Assembly (NCBI GenBank): GCA_011391285.1
Contig: JAABQU010000227.1
Coordinates: forward strand, 1 to 23,102
Direction: 5' to 3'
DNA length: 23,102 bases
From: Thiobacillus sp.
Lineage (GTDB): Bacteria > Pseudomonadota > Gammaproteobacteria > Burkholderiales > Thiobacillaceae
Made by a program: the position numbers and the translations under genes. Positions 1 to 8,071 of the stretch are shown in pieces. How positions within the stretch are numbered: position 1 is the first letter of the stretch; each line of letters starts with the position of its first letter. The notes below the pieces were generated by a model that had not been told where the DNA came from, did no database searches, and saw only the letters and a program-made list of their open reading frames with translations.

Positions 1-110
1 TGGCGGCGGTGCTGCTGGTGGCGCTGCGCGAACTGCGCGGCGTGTACGAGACCAGCGCCTTCTATCGCGGCGGCTATAATGCCGGCTCTTCCGATCCCGC
101 CTCGTCTGCC
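1..110 (+). other. purC upstream region, open in frame to the window edge
   Basis: The frame of purC stays open from the left edge, with a possible GTG start at 9, so I cannot exclude an N-terminal extension or the tail of something upstream. I place the purC start at 111 because PurC homology begins shortly after it. A perfect TATAAT lies at 75-80, about 30 bases before that ATG, but no convincing -35 element sits 16-18 bases upstream of it. It could be the purC -10 element. Confidence 0.3.
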
Positions 111-1007
111 ATGCCCGCACCGCTCCTCGGCCAACCCCTGCTTGAATCCCACATCGCCTCCCTGCCGCTGGTCCACAAGGGCAAGGTGCGCGACATTTAC
201 GCCGTCGGCGACGACAAGCTGCTGATCGTCACCACCGACCGCCTGTCCGCCTTCGACGTGGTGATGCCGACGCCGATCGCGGGCAAGGGCGAGGTGCTGA
301 CCCGCGTGTCGGCCTTCTGGTTCGACAAGCTCAAATCCATCGTGCCGAGCCAGGCGCTCGACATCGCGCCGGAATCCGTCGTCGCCGAAAACGAGCGCGA
401 CCAGGTCGCCGGACGTGCCATCGTGGTGAGAAAGCTGAAGGCGCTGCCGGTCGAGGCAATCGTGCGCGGCTACCTGGTGGGCTCGGGCTGGAAGGAATAC
501 CAGGCCAGCCAGTCGGTATGCGGCATCGCGCTGCCGGCCGGCCTCGCGCAGGCCGATCGCCTGCCGGAACCGATCTTCACGCCGTCGACCAAGGCGGCAG
601 TCGGCGCCCACGACGAGAACATCGATTTCGACCGGATGGCTGCGCTGATCGGCGCCGACCTCGCGAAGCAGGTGCGCGACGTCAGCCTGGCCCTGTACAA
701 GGCTGCGGCGGAGTATGCGCTCACACGCGGCATCATCATCGCCGACACCAAGTTCGAATTCGGGCTCGACGAAAAAGGCCAGCTGGTGTGGATCGACGAG
801 GCGCTGACCCCGGATTCGTCGCGCTTCTGGCCGGCCGACCAGTATCAGCCCGGCAGCAATCCGCCCAGCTTCGACAAGCAGTTCGTGCGCGACTGGCTGG
901 AAGCCAGCGGCTGGAACAAGCAGGCGCCGGGGCCCGAACTGCCCACGGAAATCGTCGCCAAAACCAGCGAGAAATACCGCGAAGCGATGACGCGCCTGCT
1001 GGGCTGA
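111..1007 (+). CDS. purC: Phosphoribosylaminoimidazole-succinocarboxamide synthase (SAICAR synthetase)
   Basis: This 298-residue protein is a PurC-type SAICAR synthetase. It uses ATP to join CAIR and aspartate in de novo purine synthesis, in the cytoplasm. Recognisable family blocks are KGKVRDIY, the [15 protein letters not shown] stretch, [17 protein letters not shown], the [10 protein letters not shown] segment and the C-terminal [14 protein letters not shown] block. The length is normal for the single-domain bacterial enzyme. I chose ATG 111, which gives a short leader before the conserved KGKVRDIY block; the frame is open further upstream but that part looks unlike PurC. No strong Shine-Dalgarno is visible. 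The next gene, a transporter, is 164 bases away and appears to have its own promoter. Confidence 0.95.
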   Translation: MPAPLLGQPLLESHIASLPLVHKGKVRDIYAVGDDKLLIVTTDRLSAFDVVMPTPIAGKGEVLTRVSAFWFDKLKSIVPSQALDIAPESVVAENERDQVAGRAIVVRKLKALPVEAIVRGYLVGSGWKEYQASQSVCGIALPAGLAQADRLPEPIFTPSTKAAVGAHDENIDFDRMAALIGADLAKQVRDVSLALYKAAAEYALTRGIIIADTKFEFGLDEKGQLVWIDEALTPDSSRFWPADQYQPGSNPPSFDKQFVRDWLEASGWNKQAPGPELPTEIVAKTSEKYREAMTRLLG

Positions 1008-1080
1008 GCGGCACCCCTACACGCAAACCCGCGTCCGCGTAAACAGCATGAATTGACTGGTCAGGACATGCCGGGCGGCG

Positions 1081-1108
1081 TTGCCATTTGAGGCGAAAGC
1101 TTTAAAAT
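1081..1108 (+). promoter_or_regulatory. Candidate sigma-70 promoter of the YeeE/YedE gene
   Basis: TTGCCA at 1081-1086 and TAAAAT at 1103-1108 are separated by 16 bases, each one mismatch from the sigma-70 consensus. They lie about 64 bases before the transporter ATG. Call by eye only. Confidence 0.4.
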
Positions 1109-1171
1109 TCCGCGTCTTACCCGGACCCGCGGCCCCCGCCGTTTTCCCCCTTCCAAGCGAGAGATAGAGTC

Positions 1172-2434
1172 ATGACCTACGAAGATTTCGCAAGCGCTCA
1201 ATCGTTTTTCCTGTGGTCGACCTTCGTGATCGCCCTGATCATGGGCGCCGTCGTCAATAAAACCAACTTCTGCACCATGGGCGCGGTCTCCGACTGGGTC
1301 AACATGGGCGACACCGGCCGCATGCGCGCCTGGCTGCTGGCCATCGCGGTCGGCGTGCTGGGCGTGGTGGGCCTCGAAGCCGCCGGCATGGTGAACGTCA
1401 CCAACACCTTCCCGCCCTACCGCCAGATGAACTTCCCCTGGCTGGAAAACGTGCTCGGCGGCGCGCTGTTCGGCGTCGGCATGGTGCTCGGCTCCGGCTG
1501 CGGCAACAAGACGCTGATCCGCATCGGCGGCGGCAACATCAAGTCCATCATGGTGCTGCTGGTCATCGCCGTCATCGCCTACTACATGGTCAACCCCTTC
1601 CCGGGGAGCGACAAGACCCTGTATTCGACCCTGTTCTATTCGTGGACCAACCCGACCGCGGTCGCGCTGTCCACCAACCAGGACCTCGGTGCGATGCTGT
1701 TCCGCGAAAACGCCGCCACCGGCCGCATGGTGATGGGTGCCGTCATCGGCGGCCTGATGCTGATCTGGGCCTTCAAGTCGGCCGACTTCCGCAGCAACTT
1801 CGACAACATCCTCGGCGGCCTGGTGGTCGGCCTCGCGGTGCTCGCCGCCTGGTACGTCACCAGCAATGTGATGGTCGATGCCGACGGCGACGTGCTGAGC
1901 CTGCAGGCCTACGCCCAGGACTGGGAGCTGTATGCGCCTGCCGACGTGGTCCAGCCCGCTTCGACCACCGCGCTGGCCTCGCAGTCCTTCACCTTCATCA
2001 ATCCGATGGGGCAATCGCTCGGCTATGCGATGGGCGGCTTCAACAGCAGCCTGCTCACCTTCGGCCTGATGGCGCTGGCAGGCGTGATCGCCGGCTCGCT
2101 GCTGTGGTCGCTGATCTCGCGCAGCTTCCGCATCGAGTGGTTCGCCTCCGGCCGCGACTTCGTCAACCACCTGATCGGCGCGATCCTGATGGGCTTCGGC
2201 GGCGTGCTGGCGATGGGCTGCACCGTCGGCCAGGCCATGACCGGCTTCTCCACCCTGGCGCTGGGCTCCATCCTCACTTTCATCGCCATCGTGCTCGGCG
2301 CCGCCGTCACCATGAAGATCCAGTACTACAAGATGGTGTACGAGGACGACGCCACCTTCCTGAAGGCGTTCGTCACCGCACTGGTCGACTTGAAGCTGCT
2401 GCCCGCCGGCATGCGCAAGCTGGAAGCGGTGTAA
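1172..2434 (+). CDS. YeeE/YedE family (TsuA-like) sulfur transporter
   Basis: This 420-residue polytopic inner-membrane protein belongs to the YeeE/YedE family. Characterised TsuA members take up thiosulfate through conserved cysteines. Three cysteines sit in family-typical contexts: C34 in NFCTMG, C110 in GSGCGNKT and C350 in MGCTVGQ. Two homologous halves are evident (GGALFGVGMVLGSGCGN and GAILMGFGGVLAMGCTVG). A purine-rich GAGAGATAGAG lies just before the ATG. A perfect-stem terminator follows at 2465-2483. Thiosulfate or another reduced sulfur species is the likely substrate, but some family members serve selenium metabolism or other sulfur compounds and there is no sulfur enzyme gene next door, so the substrate is an inference. 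Confidence 0.85.
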   Translation: MTYEDFASAQSFFLWSTFVIALIMGAVVNKTNFCTMGAVSDWVNMGDTGRMRAWLLAIAVGVLGVVGLEAAGMVNVTNTFPPYRQMNFPWLENVLGGALFGVGMVLGSGCGNKTLIRIGGGNIKSIMVLLVIAVIAYYMVNPFPGSDKTLYSTLFYSWTNPTAVALSTNQDLGAMLFRENAATGRMVMGAVIGGLMLIWAFKSADFRSNFDNILGGLVVGLAVLAAWYVTSNVMVDADGDVLSLQAYAQDWELYAPADVVQPASTTALASQSFTFINPMGQSLGYAMGGFNSSLLTFGLMALAGVIAGSLLWSLISRSFRIEWFASGRDFVNHLIGAILMGFGGVLAMGCTVGQAMTGFSTLALGSILTFIAIVLGAAVTMKIQYYKMVYEDDATFLKAFVTALVDLKLLPAGMRKLEAV

Positions 2435-2457
2435 ATCCGGCGCAGGTTTCGGCCCAC

Positions 2458-2488
2458 AAAAAAAGCCCCGCGTCACGCGGGGCTTTTT
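2458..2488. terminator. Bidirectional intrinsic terminator
   Basis: GCCCCGCG (2465-2472), loop TCA, CGCGGGGC (2476-2483), flanked by an A tract at 2458-2464 and a T tract at 2484-2488. It lies between the convergent transporter gene and the alpha/beta hydrolase gene and can serve both. Confidence 0.93.
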
Positions 2489-2511
2489 GCTGGCCACGAC
2501 ACTGGGCCGAC

Positions 2512-3267
2512 CTATTTCAGCGTCGCACTCAGGAAGTCCGCTACGGCTTCGACCATTTCCCCCTCGCGCCCGGTGAAGAAATGGTCGGCGCGACGGATCA
2601 CCACCTGCTTTGAACCTGCGGCCGCAAAGCTCTGCTTGCGCTTGCCCGCGTTCGCCAGCACCGGCGGCAGGTCGTTGTCGCCATAGAGATCGAGGACGGG
2701 CATCTTCAGCGCCGCGTAGTCGCCCACCGATATCCCCAGGCTGGCCCAGGACCTGACCACGGGATCGGGCTTGCCCGACAGGTAGACGAGGCTCATGCGC
2801 GAGCCCATGCTGTGGGAGACGATGGCCAGGTTTTTATAGCCCTTGGCCTTGAGAAATGCGACGGCTTCGCCGATGCGCTCGGCCGCTTCCGGGAAGGTCG
2901 GCGGATACGCCTCGCCGCGGGCGTCGGCCGCCAAAATCGGCATCTGGATCGACAGCGTGGTAAAGCCGCGGTCGGCCAGTTCGGTGCGCAGGGTGCCCAC
3001 CATGCCCCAGTCCGGGTGGATGCCCAGGCCGTGCACGACGATGGCCGCCTTGTCGGTGTCCGGCGCCGGGGTGAACAGCGTGAGGAACTTGTGATGCCCG
3101 CGCGGGGTTTGCAGGTAGACCGGATCGCCCACCACCAGCCCGGGAACCACTTCGTCGGCCCACTTTTTTTCGCGGGCATAATCGGCCATGGCGGCAGCGG
3201 CCAGGGCACTCGTGCAAAGCAGCGCCGCCAGACCGGCAGCCAGGCCCACCAACAGGTTTTTCTTCAT
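2512..3267 (-). CDS. Exported alpha/beta hydrolase (DUF3530-like)
   Basis: This 251-residue protein has a clear signal peptide (basic MKK, then a hydrophobic stretch ending near ALAAAA, residue 25), so it is probably periplasmic. The body has an alpha/beta-hydrolase pattern: an HGLGIHPDWG oxyanion-type loop near residue 80, a nucleophile elbow SHSMGS (Ser153), an acid in LYGDND (Asp197 or Asp199) and His229 in RADHFF. The HPDWG element resembles DUF3530 proteins. The substrate is unknown. AGGAGA lies six bases before the ATG, supporting this start. It is transcribed divergently from rpfG across 91 bases. Whether it belongs functionally to the Rpf module cannot be told from the sequence. Confidence 0.8.
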   Translation of the reverse strand: MKKNLLVGLAAGLAALLCTSALAAAAMADYAREKKWADEVVPGLVVGDPVYLQTPRGHHKFLTLFTPAPDTDKAAIVVHGLGIHPDWGMVGTLRTELADRGFTTLSIQMPILAADARGEAYPPTFPEAAERIGEAVAFLKAKGYKNLAIVSHSMGSRMSLVYLSGKPDPVVRSWASLGISVGDYAALKMPVLDLYGDNDLPPVLANAGKRKQSFAAAGSKQVVIRRADHFFTGREGEMVEAVADFLSATLK

Positions 3268-3358
3268 TTCACGTCTCCTGCGCGTTAAAGTTCACAATTA
3301 GCCAACCCGATAATTCAATGAAACCGTTCAGTTATCAACCGTTTAAGGTGGACCCCAA

Positions 3359-4480
3359 GTGATCGCCAAGTCATTGCGCGTCGTGACACCGTCCCTGCCA
3401 ACCGCGCCGCCGCGCGATGTGCGCCCGCGCGGCGGCGCGCGAGTGGTGATTGTCGATGACCGCAGCACCGCACGCAGGCTGCTCGAAGGCCTGGCAAACA
3501 GCCTGGAGCCCGGCGTGGTGGTGGACAGCTTCGAGGATCCGCATGAAGCCCTGGCGCAGATGCAACTCGTCACGCCGGACCTCATCATTACCGACTACCG
3601 GATGCCGGGCATGGACGGCATCGAATTCACCCGCCGCATTCGTGCCGAGCGCCGGCTGGCCGACGTGCCGGTCATCATTGTCACCGTGGTGGAAGACCGT
3701 CAGGTTCGCTATCAGGCGCTGGAAAACGGCGCCACCGACTTTCTCACCCGACCGATCGACCCGCAGGAATGCCGCGCCCGCTGCCTCAACCTGCTGGCCC
3801 TGCGCCGCAGCCAGCGGGTGGTGGCCGATCGCGCCCAGTGGCTGGAAGAGCAGGTGATGCTGGCCACCCGCGAGGTGCGCACGCGCGAACGCGAAACCCT
3901 GATGAAACTGGCCAAGGCCGGCGAATACCGGGACGAGGAAACCGGCAACCACATCATCCGCATGGCGAAATACGCCCGCCTGATCGCCGAGGAACTGAAG
4001 CTCTCCGCGATGGAGTGTGACGAGATCGAAGCCGCAGCCCCCATGCACGATATCGGCAAGATCGGCATCCCCGACCATATCCTGAGGAAGCCCGGCAAGC
4101 ACACCCCGGAGGAGCAGGACATCATGCGCCGACACCCGCTGATCGGACATGGCATCCTCGGCGACAGCCCTTCGCGCTACCTGCAGATGGGCGCTGTGAT
4201 CGCGCTCGGCCATCATGAAAAATTCGATGGCACGGGTTATCCGCAAGCCCTGGTCGGCGAGGACATTCCGTTGCCCGCCCGCATCGCGGCGGTCGCCGAC
4301 GTGTTCGATGCCCTCACCTCCCACCGCCCCTACAAACAGGCATGGTCGTTTCAGGAGGCGCTGCGCTACGTCCGCTCCGAAAGCGGCAAACACTTCGACC
4401 CCGAATGCGTGCGCGCGTTTGAACTGCGCATCGACGATGTCGCCTCCATCATGCAGGAACTGGGCGACAACCCCGAATAA
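3359..4480 (+). CDS. rpfG: RpfG: response regulator with HD-GYP c-di-GMP phosphodiesterase domain
   Basis: This 373-residue protein has an N-terminal receiver (about 27-150) with acidic residues in IVDD, phosphoacceptor Asp79 in IITDYRMPG and a GATDFLTRP switch region. A linker helix leads to an HD-GYP domain (about 185-350) with His230-Asp231 in MHDIGKIGIPDHIL and HHEKFDGTGYP at 285-295. Such proteins hydrolyse c-di-GMP when phosphorylated. Identification as RpfG rests on domain order plus the neighbouring rpfC and rpfF. The start is GTG, supported by AAGGTGGA just upstream. rpfC begins nine bases after the stop, so the two should be co-transcribed. A weak promoter candidate is TTAAAG (3285) with GATAAT (3309), 18-base spacer. 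Confidence 0.92.
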   Translation: MIAKSLRVVTPSLPTAPPRDVRPRGGARVVIVDDRSTARRLLEGLANSLEPGVVVDSFEDPHEALAQMQLVTPDLIITDYRMPGMDGIEFTRRIRAERRLADVPVIIVTVVEDRQVRYQALENGATDFLTRPIDPQECRARCLNLLALRRSQRVVADRAQWLEEQVMLATREVRTRERETLMKLAKAGEYRDEETGNHIIRMAKYARLIAEELKLSAMECDEIEAAAPMHDIGKIGIPDHILRKPGKHTPEEQDIMRRHPLIGHGILGDSPSRYLQMGAVIALGHHEKFDGTGYPQALVGEDIPLPARIAAVADVFDALTSHRPYKQAWSFQEALRYVRSESGKHFDPECVRAFELRIDDVASIMQELGDNPE

Positions 4481-4489
4481 GCCCGCCGC

Positions 4490-7012
4490 ATGTTGAACCG
4501 GCTGCCGCTTCCTGAATTCGCCAGACGCCTGCGGGAGCGGATCCGCGCACGGCCGGATACCGAGTTCCAGCAGGCGCTGATTCGCTTCATCATTGGCGTG
4601 ATCGCCTATGTTTATTTCGGTTCCAACTGGATCGCCCATCCGGACTTCATCAGTTCGGTCATCCACTACGTTGCGCTTTTCTTCATTTCCACCGCAACGC
4701 TCATTCTCGCCAGCACCGTCATAAGCCGGAACGTTTCCCCGCCGCGGAGGATCTTCGGTGCAATCGTGGATTTCTCGACCGCCACGTTCATGATGATGAT
4801 AGGCGGCGAAACCTCGGCGCCGCTGGTCGGCGTGTATCTGTGGGTCACGCTGGGCAACGGATTCAGGTACGGGGTGCCTTATCTTTATTTTTCCACCGTG
4901 CTTTCCGCAGTCGGCTTCGGGTCGGTGCTGGCATTCAATCCATTTTGGGAAAGCCATCTGGCGCTTGGCATCGGCATCCTGTTCACCATGGTGATCGTGC
5001 CGCTGTATGCCGCCTCGCTGACGCGCCAGCTGCATGCCGCCGTCCACTACGCGAACGAAGCCAACCAGGCCAAGTCCAGCTTCCTCGCCAATATGAGCCA
5101 CGAACTGCGCACGCCGTTGAACGGCGTCATCGGTGTCGCCGACCTGCTGGCAGAAACGCCGCTCAACAAGGAACAGAGGGAGTTTTCACAGATCATTCGT
5201 GCCTCGGCGAACACCCTGCTGGAACTGATCGAAAACGTGCTCGACATCTCGCGCATCGAGGCCGGGCGAATCGTCACCACCAGCGAGGACTTCGACCTGC
5301 ATCGCCTGATCAACGGCACGGTCGCCATGATGGAAACCCTGGCACACGGCAAGGGCCTGGTGCTGGCAGCGCACATCGCGCCGCAGACGCCGTTCCAACT
5401 GCAGGGCGATGCACGCCACGTGCGCCAGATCCTGATCAATCTGATCGGCAATGCCATCAAGTTCACCGAGCATGGCCGGATCGACGTCTATATCCGCCCG
5501 GTCGGGATGGGACACCCACAGCGTCTGCGTTTTGAAATCGTCGACACCGGGATCGGCATTCCGGAAGCGGCACAGGGGCGCATCTTCGACAGCTTCACCC
5601 AGGCCGATCCGTCGGTCACCCGCCGCTTTGGCGGCAGCGGGCTGGGCACGACCATTGCCAAGCAGCTGGTGGATACGCTGGGTGGGCAAATCGGCCTGCA
5701 CAGCCGCGAAGGCGAAGGCACAACCATCTGGTTCGAATTGCCGTTTGTGCTGCAAGCCGATCTGTCGCATGCAACGAATGAACATTTCGAGGCGCCCATG
5801 CGGGTCGCGATTCTGGCCGAGCCCGATCTGTCCGTCCGGTTGCAGTGGGTGATTCAAAACTGGAAGGCCGAAGCCGTGGCGGTGAGCAATACCACCCGGC
5901 TCGCCGCCGAACTGTCGGCCTATCTGTCGGGCGGCGCCCCTCTCGGCGCAGTGGTGGTGGAACGCTCTGCGCTGCCAGGCGACCCGGTCGCCTTCCTGCA
6001 CCTGCTGCGCGATGAGCCCAGCCTAGCGTCATTGCCCATCATCCTCATCGAAAGCAGCCCGACCGTGCCCCTGGCGATGGACTCGCAACTGATACACGCA
6101 GGCTATGCCTCGGTGCTGCGGACGCCGGTCAATTCCACCCTGCTGTTCAACGCCATCCACGCGGTGGTCAGCCACGACATGCCCGCCAACGTGGTCTCGC
6201 TGGCCGACCATTTCCATGCCCAGGCAGGGAATGCGGCCGGGCTGCGCATCCTGGTGGCGGAAGACAACCCGGTCAACCAGCGGGTGATCCGTGGCTTGCT
6301 GGAGCATGCCGGGCACCAAACCTTCCTGGCACATGACGGCGAGGAAGCACTGGCCATGCTCGAGTCCGCCGACCAGCCCTACCAGCTCGCCATCATCGAC
6401 ATGCACATGCCGCACTTGTCGGGACCCGAGGTGGTGCAGCGCTGGCGCTTCATGGAACAGGGCCATCTGCCCATCGTCATGCTCACCGCCGACGCGAGTG
6501 CCGAGGCACAGGCCGCCTGCGAGGACGCCGGCGCGGACGCCTTCCTCACCAAGCCGGTCAACAGCCGCGAATTGGTCGAGGCCATTGCCCTGCTGGCAGG
6601 CCAGCACGCGCAAGCCATCGTTGCGGCAACACCGCGTGAAGAACCGCCCCAGGCACTGGAAGAGTCGGTACTGGACGACCTGACCCAGATGGGCGGGCCG
6701 GATTTCATGCGGGATTTGCTGGCCAGTTTTACGGAAGACAGCGAGCGCGCGATGCGCGACATCGAGCGGGCCCTGGCGACACGGGATTACGGCCAGTGGC
6801 GCGACCAGTTGCACAAGCTCAAGGGCGGCGCCAGCGATATCGGCGCCAACCCTCTTGCACGGCTGTGTGCGGACGCCGAGCGCATCAAGCCCTACGAATT
6901 GAACGGGATGGACGCTGCCCAGAAACTGGACGGGGTTCGGCTTGCGCTCAACACGGCGCAAGCCGCCCTCACGGCTTATCAGGACCGCAAATTACGCGCT
7001 GAACGCATTTGA
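4490..7012 (+). CDS. rpfC: RpfC: DSF-sensing hybrid histidine kinase with receiver(s) and HPt
   Basis: This 840-residue inner-membrane sensor starts with a charged leader and about five membrane segments (roughly 28-180). Its GVYLWVTLGNGFRYG stretch closely resembles the RpfC input region as I remember it from Xanthomonas. Next come HisKA with His204 (NMSHELRTPLNG) and an ATPase domain with NLIGNAIKF, DTGIGIP and GGSGLGT (to about 420). A receiver-like segment without an obvious phosphoacceptor follows (about 437-560). A full receiver comes next (586-700: Glu591-Asp592, Asp637, Lys688), then HPt with His775 in LHKLKGG. Xanthomonas RpfC is about 726 residues with one receiver, so this protein is longer by about one domain. 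It follows rpfG by nine bases and overlaps the 3' end of rpfF by 21 bases on the opposite strand. Confidence 0.93.
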   Translation: MLNRLPLPEFARRLRERIRARPDTEFQQALIRFIIGVIAYVYFGSNWIAHPDFISSVIHYVALFFISTATLILASTVISRNVSPPRRIFGAIVDFSTATFMMMIGGETSAPLVGVYLWVTLGNGFRYGVPYLYFSTVLSAVGFGSVLAFNPFWESHLALGIGILFTMVIVPLYAASLTRQLHAAVHYANEANQAKSSFLANMSHELRTPLNGVIGVADLLAETPLNKEQREFSQIIRASANTLLELIENVLDISRIEAGRIVTTSEDFDLHRLINGTVAMMETLAHGKGLVLAAHIAPQTPFQLQGDARHVRQILINLIGNAIKFTEHGRIDVYIRPVGMGHPQRLRFEIVDTGIGIPEAAQGRIFDSFTQADPSVTRRFGGSGLGTTIAKQLVDTLGGQIGLHSREGEGTTIWFELPFVLQADLSHATNEHFEAPMRVAILAEPDLSVRLQWVIQNWKAEAVAVSNTTRLAAELSAYLSGGAPLGAVVVERSALPGDPVAFLHLLRDEPSLASLPIILIESSPTVPLAMDSQLIHAGYASVLRTPVNSTLLFNAIHAVVSHDMPANVVSLADHFHAQAGNAAGLRILVAEDNPVNQRVIRGLLEHAGHQTFLAHDGEEALAMLESADQPYQLAIIDMHMPHLSGPEVVQRWRFMEQGHLPIVMLTADASAEAQAACEDAGADAFLTKPVNSRELVEAIALLAGQHAQAIVAATPREEPPQALEESVLDDLTQMGGPDFMRDLLASFTEDSERAMRDIERALATRDYGQWRDQLHKLKGGASDIGANPLARLCADAERIKPYELNGMDAAQKLDGVRLALNTAQAALTAYQDRKLRAERI

Positions 7013-7897
7013 CGGTGCGGGTGCAACGTCCGTTTCGGCCTTGCCGGTTTGCCGGTTGACCAGTCGTTCCATCATGCGCACGTCCTTCGCTTCCAGACGC
7101 AGGGCAGCATCAACCCAGATGTCAGTCACCCGCATCAACTCGCTGTAGGTAATCGGCTGAATTTCATCGCGCGCGCTGCGCAGCGCCAGGGCGCCGTTGC
7201 GCGAGCGGGTCTCCCGGCGAATGTAGTCATGCACGGCCATTTCGCCCATGCCAGGCTCGGCCAGCACATCCACCGCCCCCAACTCATACAATTCCTCGGC
7301 GAGGAAAAGTCGCCCGCTGAGTATCATCTGCTCGGCCTTCTGATAGCCCACACGGCGCCCCAACAGGCTCAGGGCACCCATCCCGGGGAACAGGTTGAAA
7401 AGGATTTCCGGGAACCCGAGCTTGGTCCCGCGTTCGGCAATCAATACGTTGCCGGACAGGGCGCATTCAAACCCGCCACCGAGGGCATCCCCCTGCACCA
7501 GCGTGATCGACTTCACCCCCGGCCGGTTGAGATGCACGGCATTTAGATAAAGCGGTTCGATGCACGCCTGTGCGTATTGTGTGAGCCGGTCACGGTCACC
7601 CGCCAGAATGAGTTCGGCAAAGCGACTGAGGTCCCCCCCGTAATTGAACACGCCCGGGAAGGACGACGCCGTGACCATGTACCGAACATCCGGCTGGTCG
7701 GGGTCGTCAATCTGTGCCGCAACGTCATGACACCAACTCAGCAGTTCCTGCAGCAAAGTCGGGGTAAAACAGGGACGTGGTTCCGAATGCATGTAGCCCC
7801 AGGCAACCTGGCTATGCGGATCGAAATACGTGGTGAGTTGGGTGTTTGCGTTTTGCTGCGGTTGCAGCGTGGTTTCTACAGCTTGCAGATGTGCCAT
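6992..7897 (-). CDS. rpfF: RpfF: DSF (cis-2-unsaturated fatty acid) synthase, crotonase fold
   Basis: This 301-residue protein is a crotonase-superfamily enzyme of the RpfF type. Such enzymes convert 3-hydroxyacyl-ACP to a cis-2-enoyl chain and release the free acid as the diffusible signal. The two glutamates described as catalytic in Xanthomonas RpfF (141 and 161) have counterparts at the same 20-residue spacing: Glu144 in GGGFECALSG and Glu164 in LGFPEILF. The following NLFPGMGA block and the C-terminal RVTDIWVDAALRLEAKDVRMMERLV are also RpfF-like. I chose ATG 7897 because GGAGA stands five bases before it; an in-frame ATG at 8008 would add 37 residues without RpfF character. It converges on rpfC. 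No rpfB (acyl-CoA ligase) gene is in the window. Confidence 0.93.
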   Translation of the reverse strand: MAHLQAVETTLQPQQNANTQLTTYFDPHSQVAWGYMHSEPRPCFTPTLLQELLSWCHDVAAQIDDPDQPDVRYMVTASSFPGVFNYGGDLSRFAELILAGDRDRLTQYAQACIEPLYLNAVHLNRPGVKSITLVQGDALGGGFECALSGNVLIAERGTKLGFPEILFNLFPGMGALSLLGRRVGYQKAEQMILSGRLFLAEELYELGAVDVLAEPGMGEMAVHDYIRRETRSRNGALALRSARDEIQPITYSELMRVTDIWVDAALRLEAKDVRMMERLVNRQTGKAETDVAPAPSNAFSA

Positions 7898-7963
7898 GTT
7901 GATCTCCACGTGTTGAATTGATCGACCATGCGACGAATTTTCGGCATGTGACGAAAGACTAAC

Positions 7964-8010
7964 GTGGGCGGTAACGCCACTCAAGCATGAAATTGTTTCT
8001 TGTGGCACAA
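7964..8010. promoter_or_regulatory. Inverted repeats upstream of rpfF
   Basis: Two dyads lie in the 174-base gap ahead of rpfF: a bulged GTGG(G)CG-GTAA-CGCCAC at 7964-7980 and a perfect 11-base TTGTG-G-CACAA at 8000-8010. They could be operator sites for rpfF. No convincing -10/-35 pair is visible. Confidence 0.25.
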
Positions 8011-8071
8011 CACCACATCTGGTGCAGTGGCCCTGGCACGGCGCTAAATCATGCGTCCTGCACGGTCCGGG

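Noticed and set aside
1061..2497. Long minus-strand open frame (about 478 codons) opposite the YeeE/YedE gene
   Set aside because: Its translation is rich in His, Gln, Asp and Arg with no recognisable domain, the usual antisense mirror of a GC-rich gene; the plus-strand frame is a clear membrane transporter.
3371..5101. Minus-strand open frame of about 576 codons spanning rpfG and rpfC
   Set aside because: It crosses two well-supported genes and has antisense-like composition with no motif.
7898..8008. Longer rpfF starting at 8008
   Set aside because: The 37 added residues lack RpfF similarity and the start at 7897 has a good GGAGA ribosome site.
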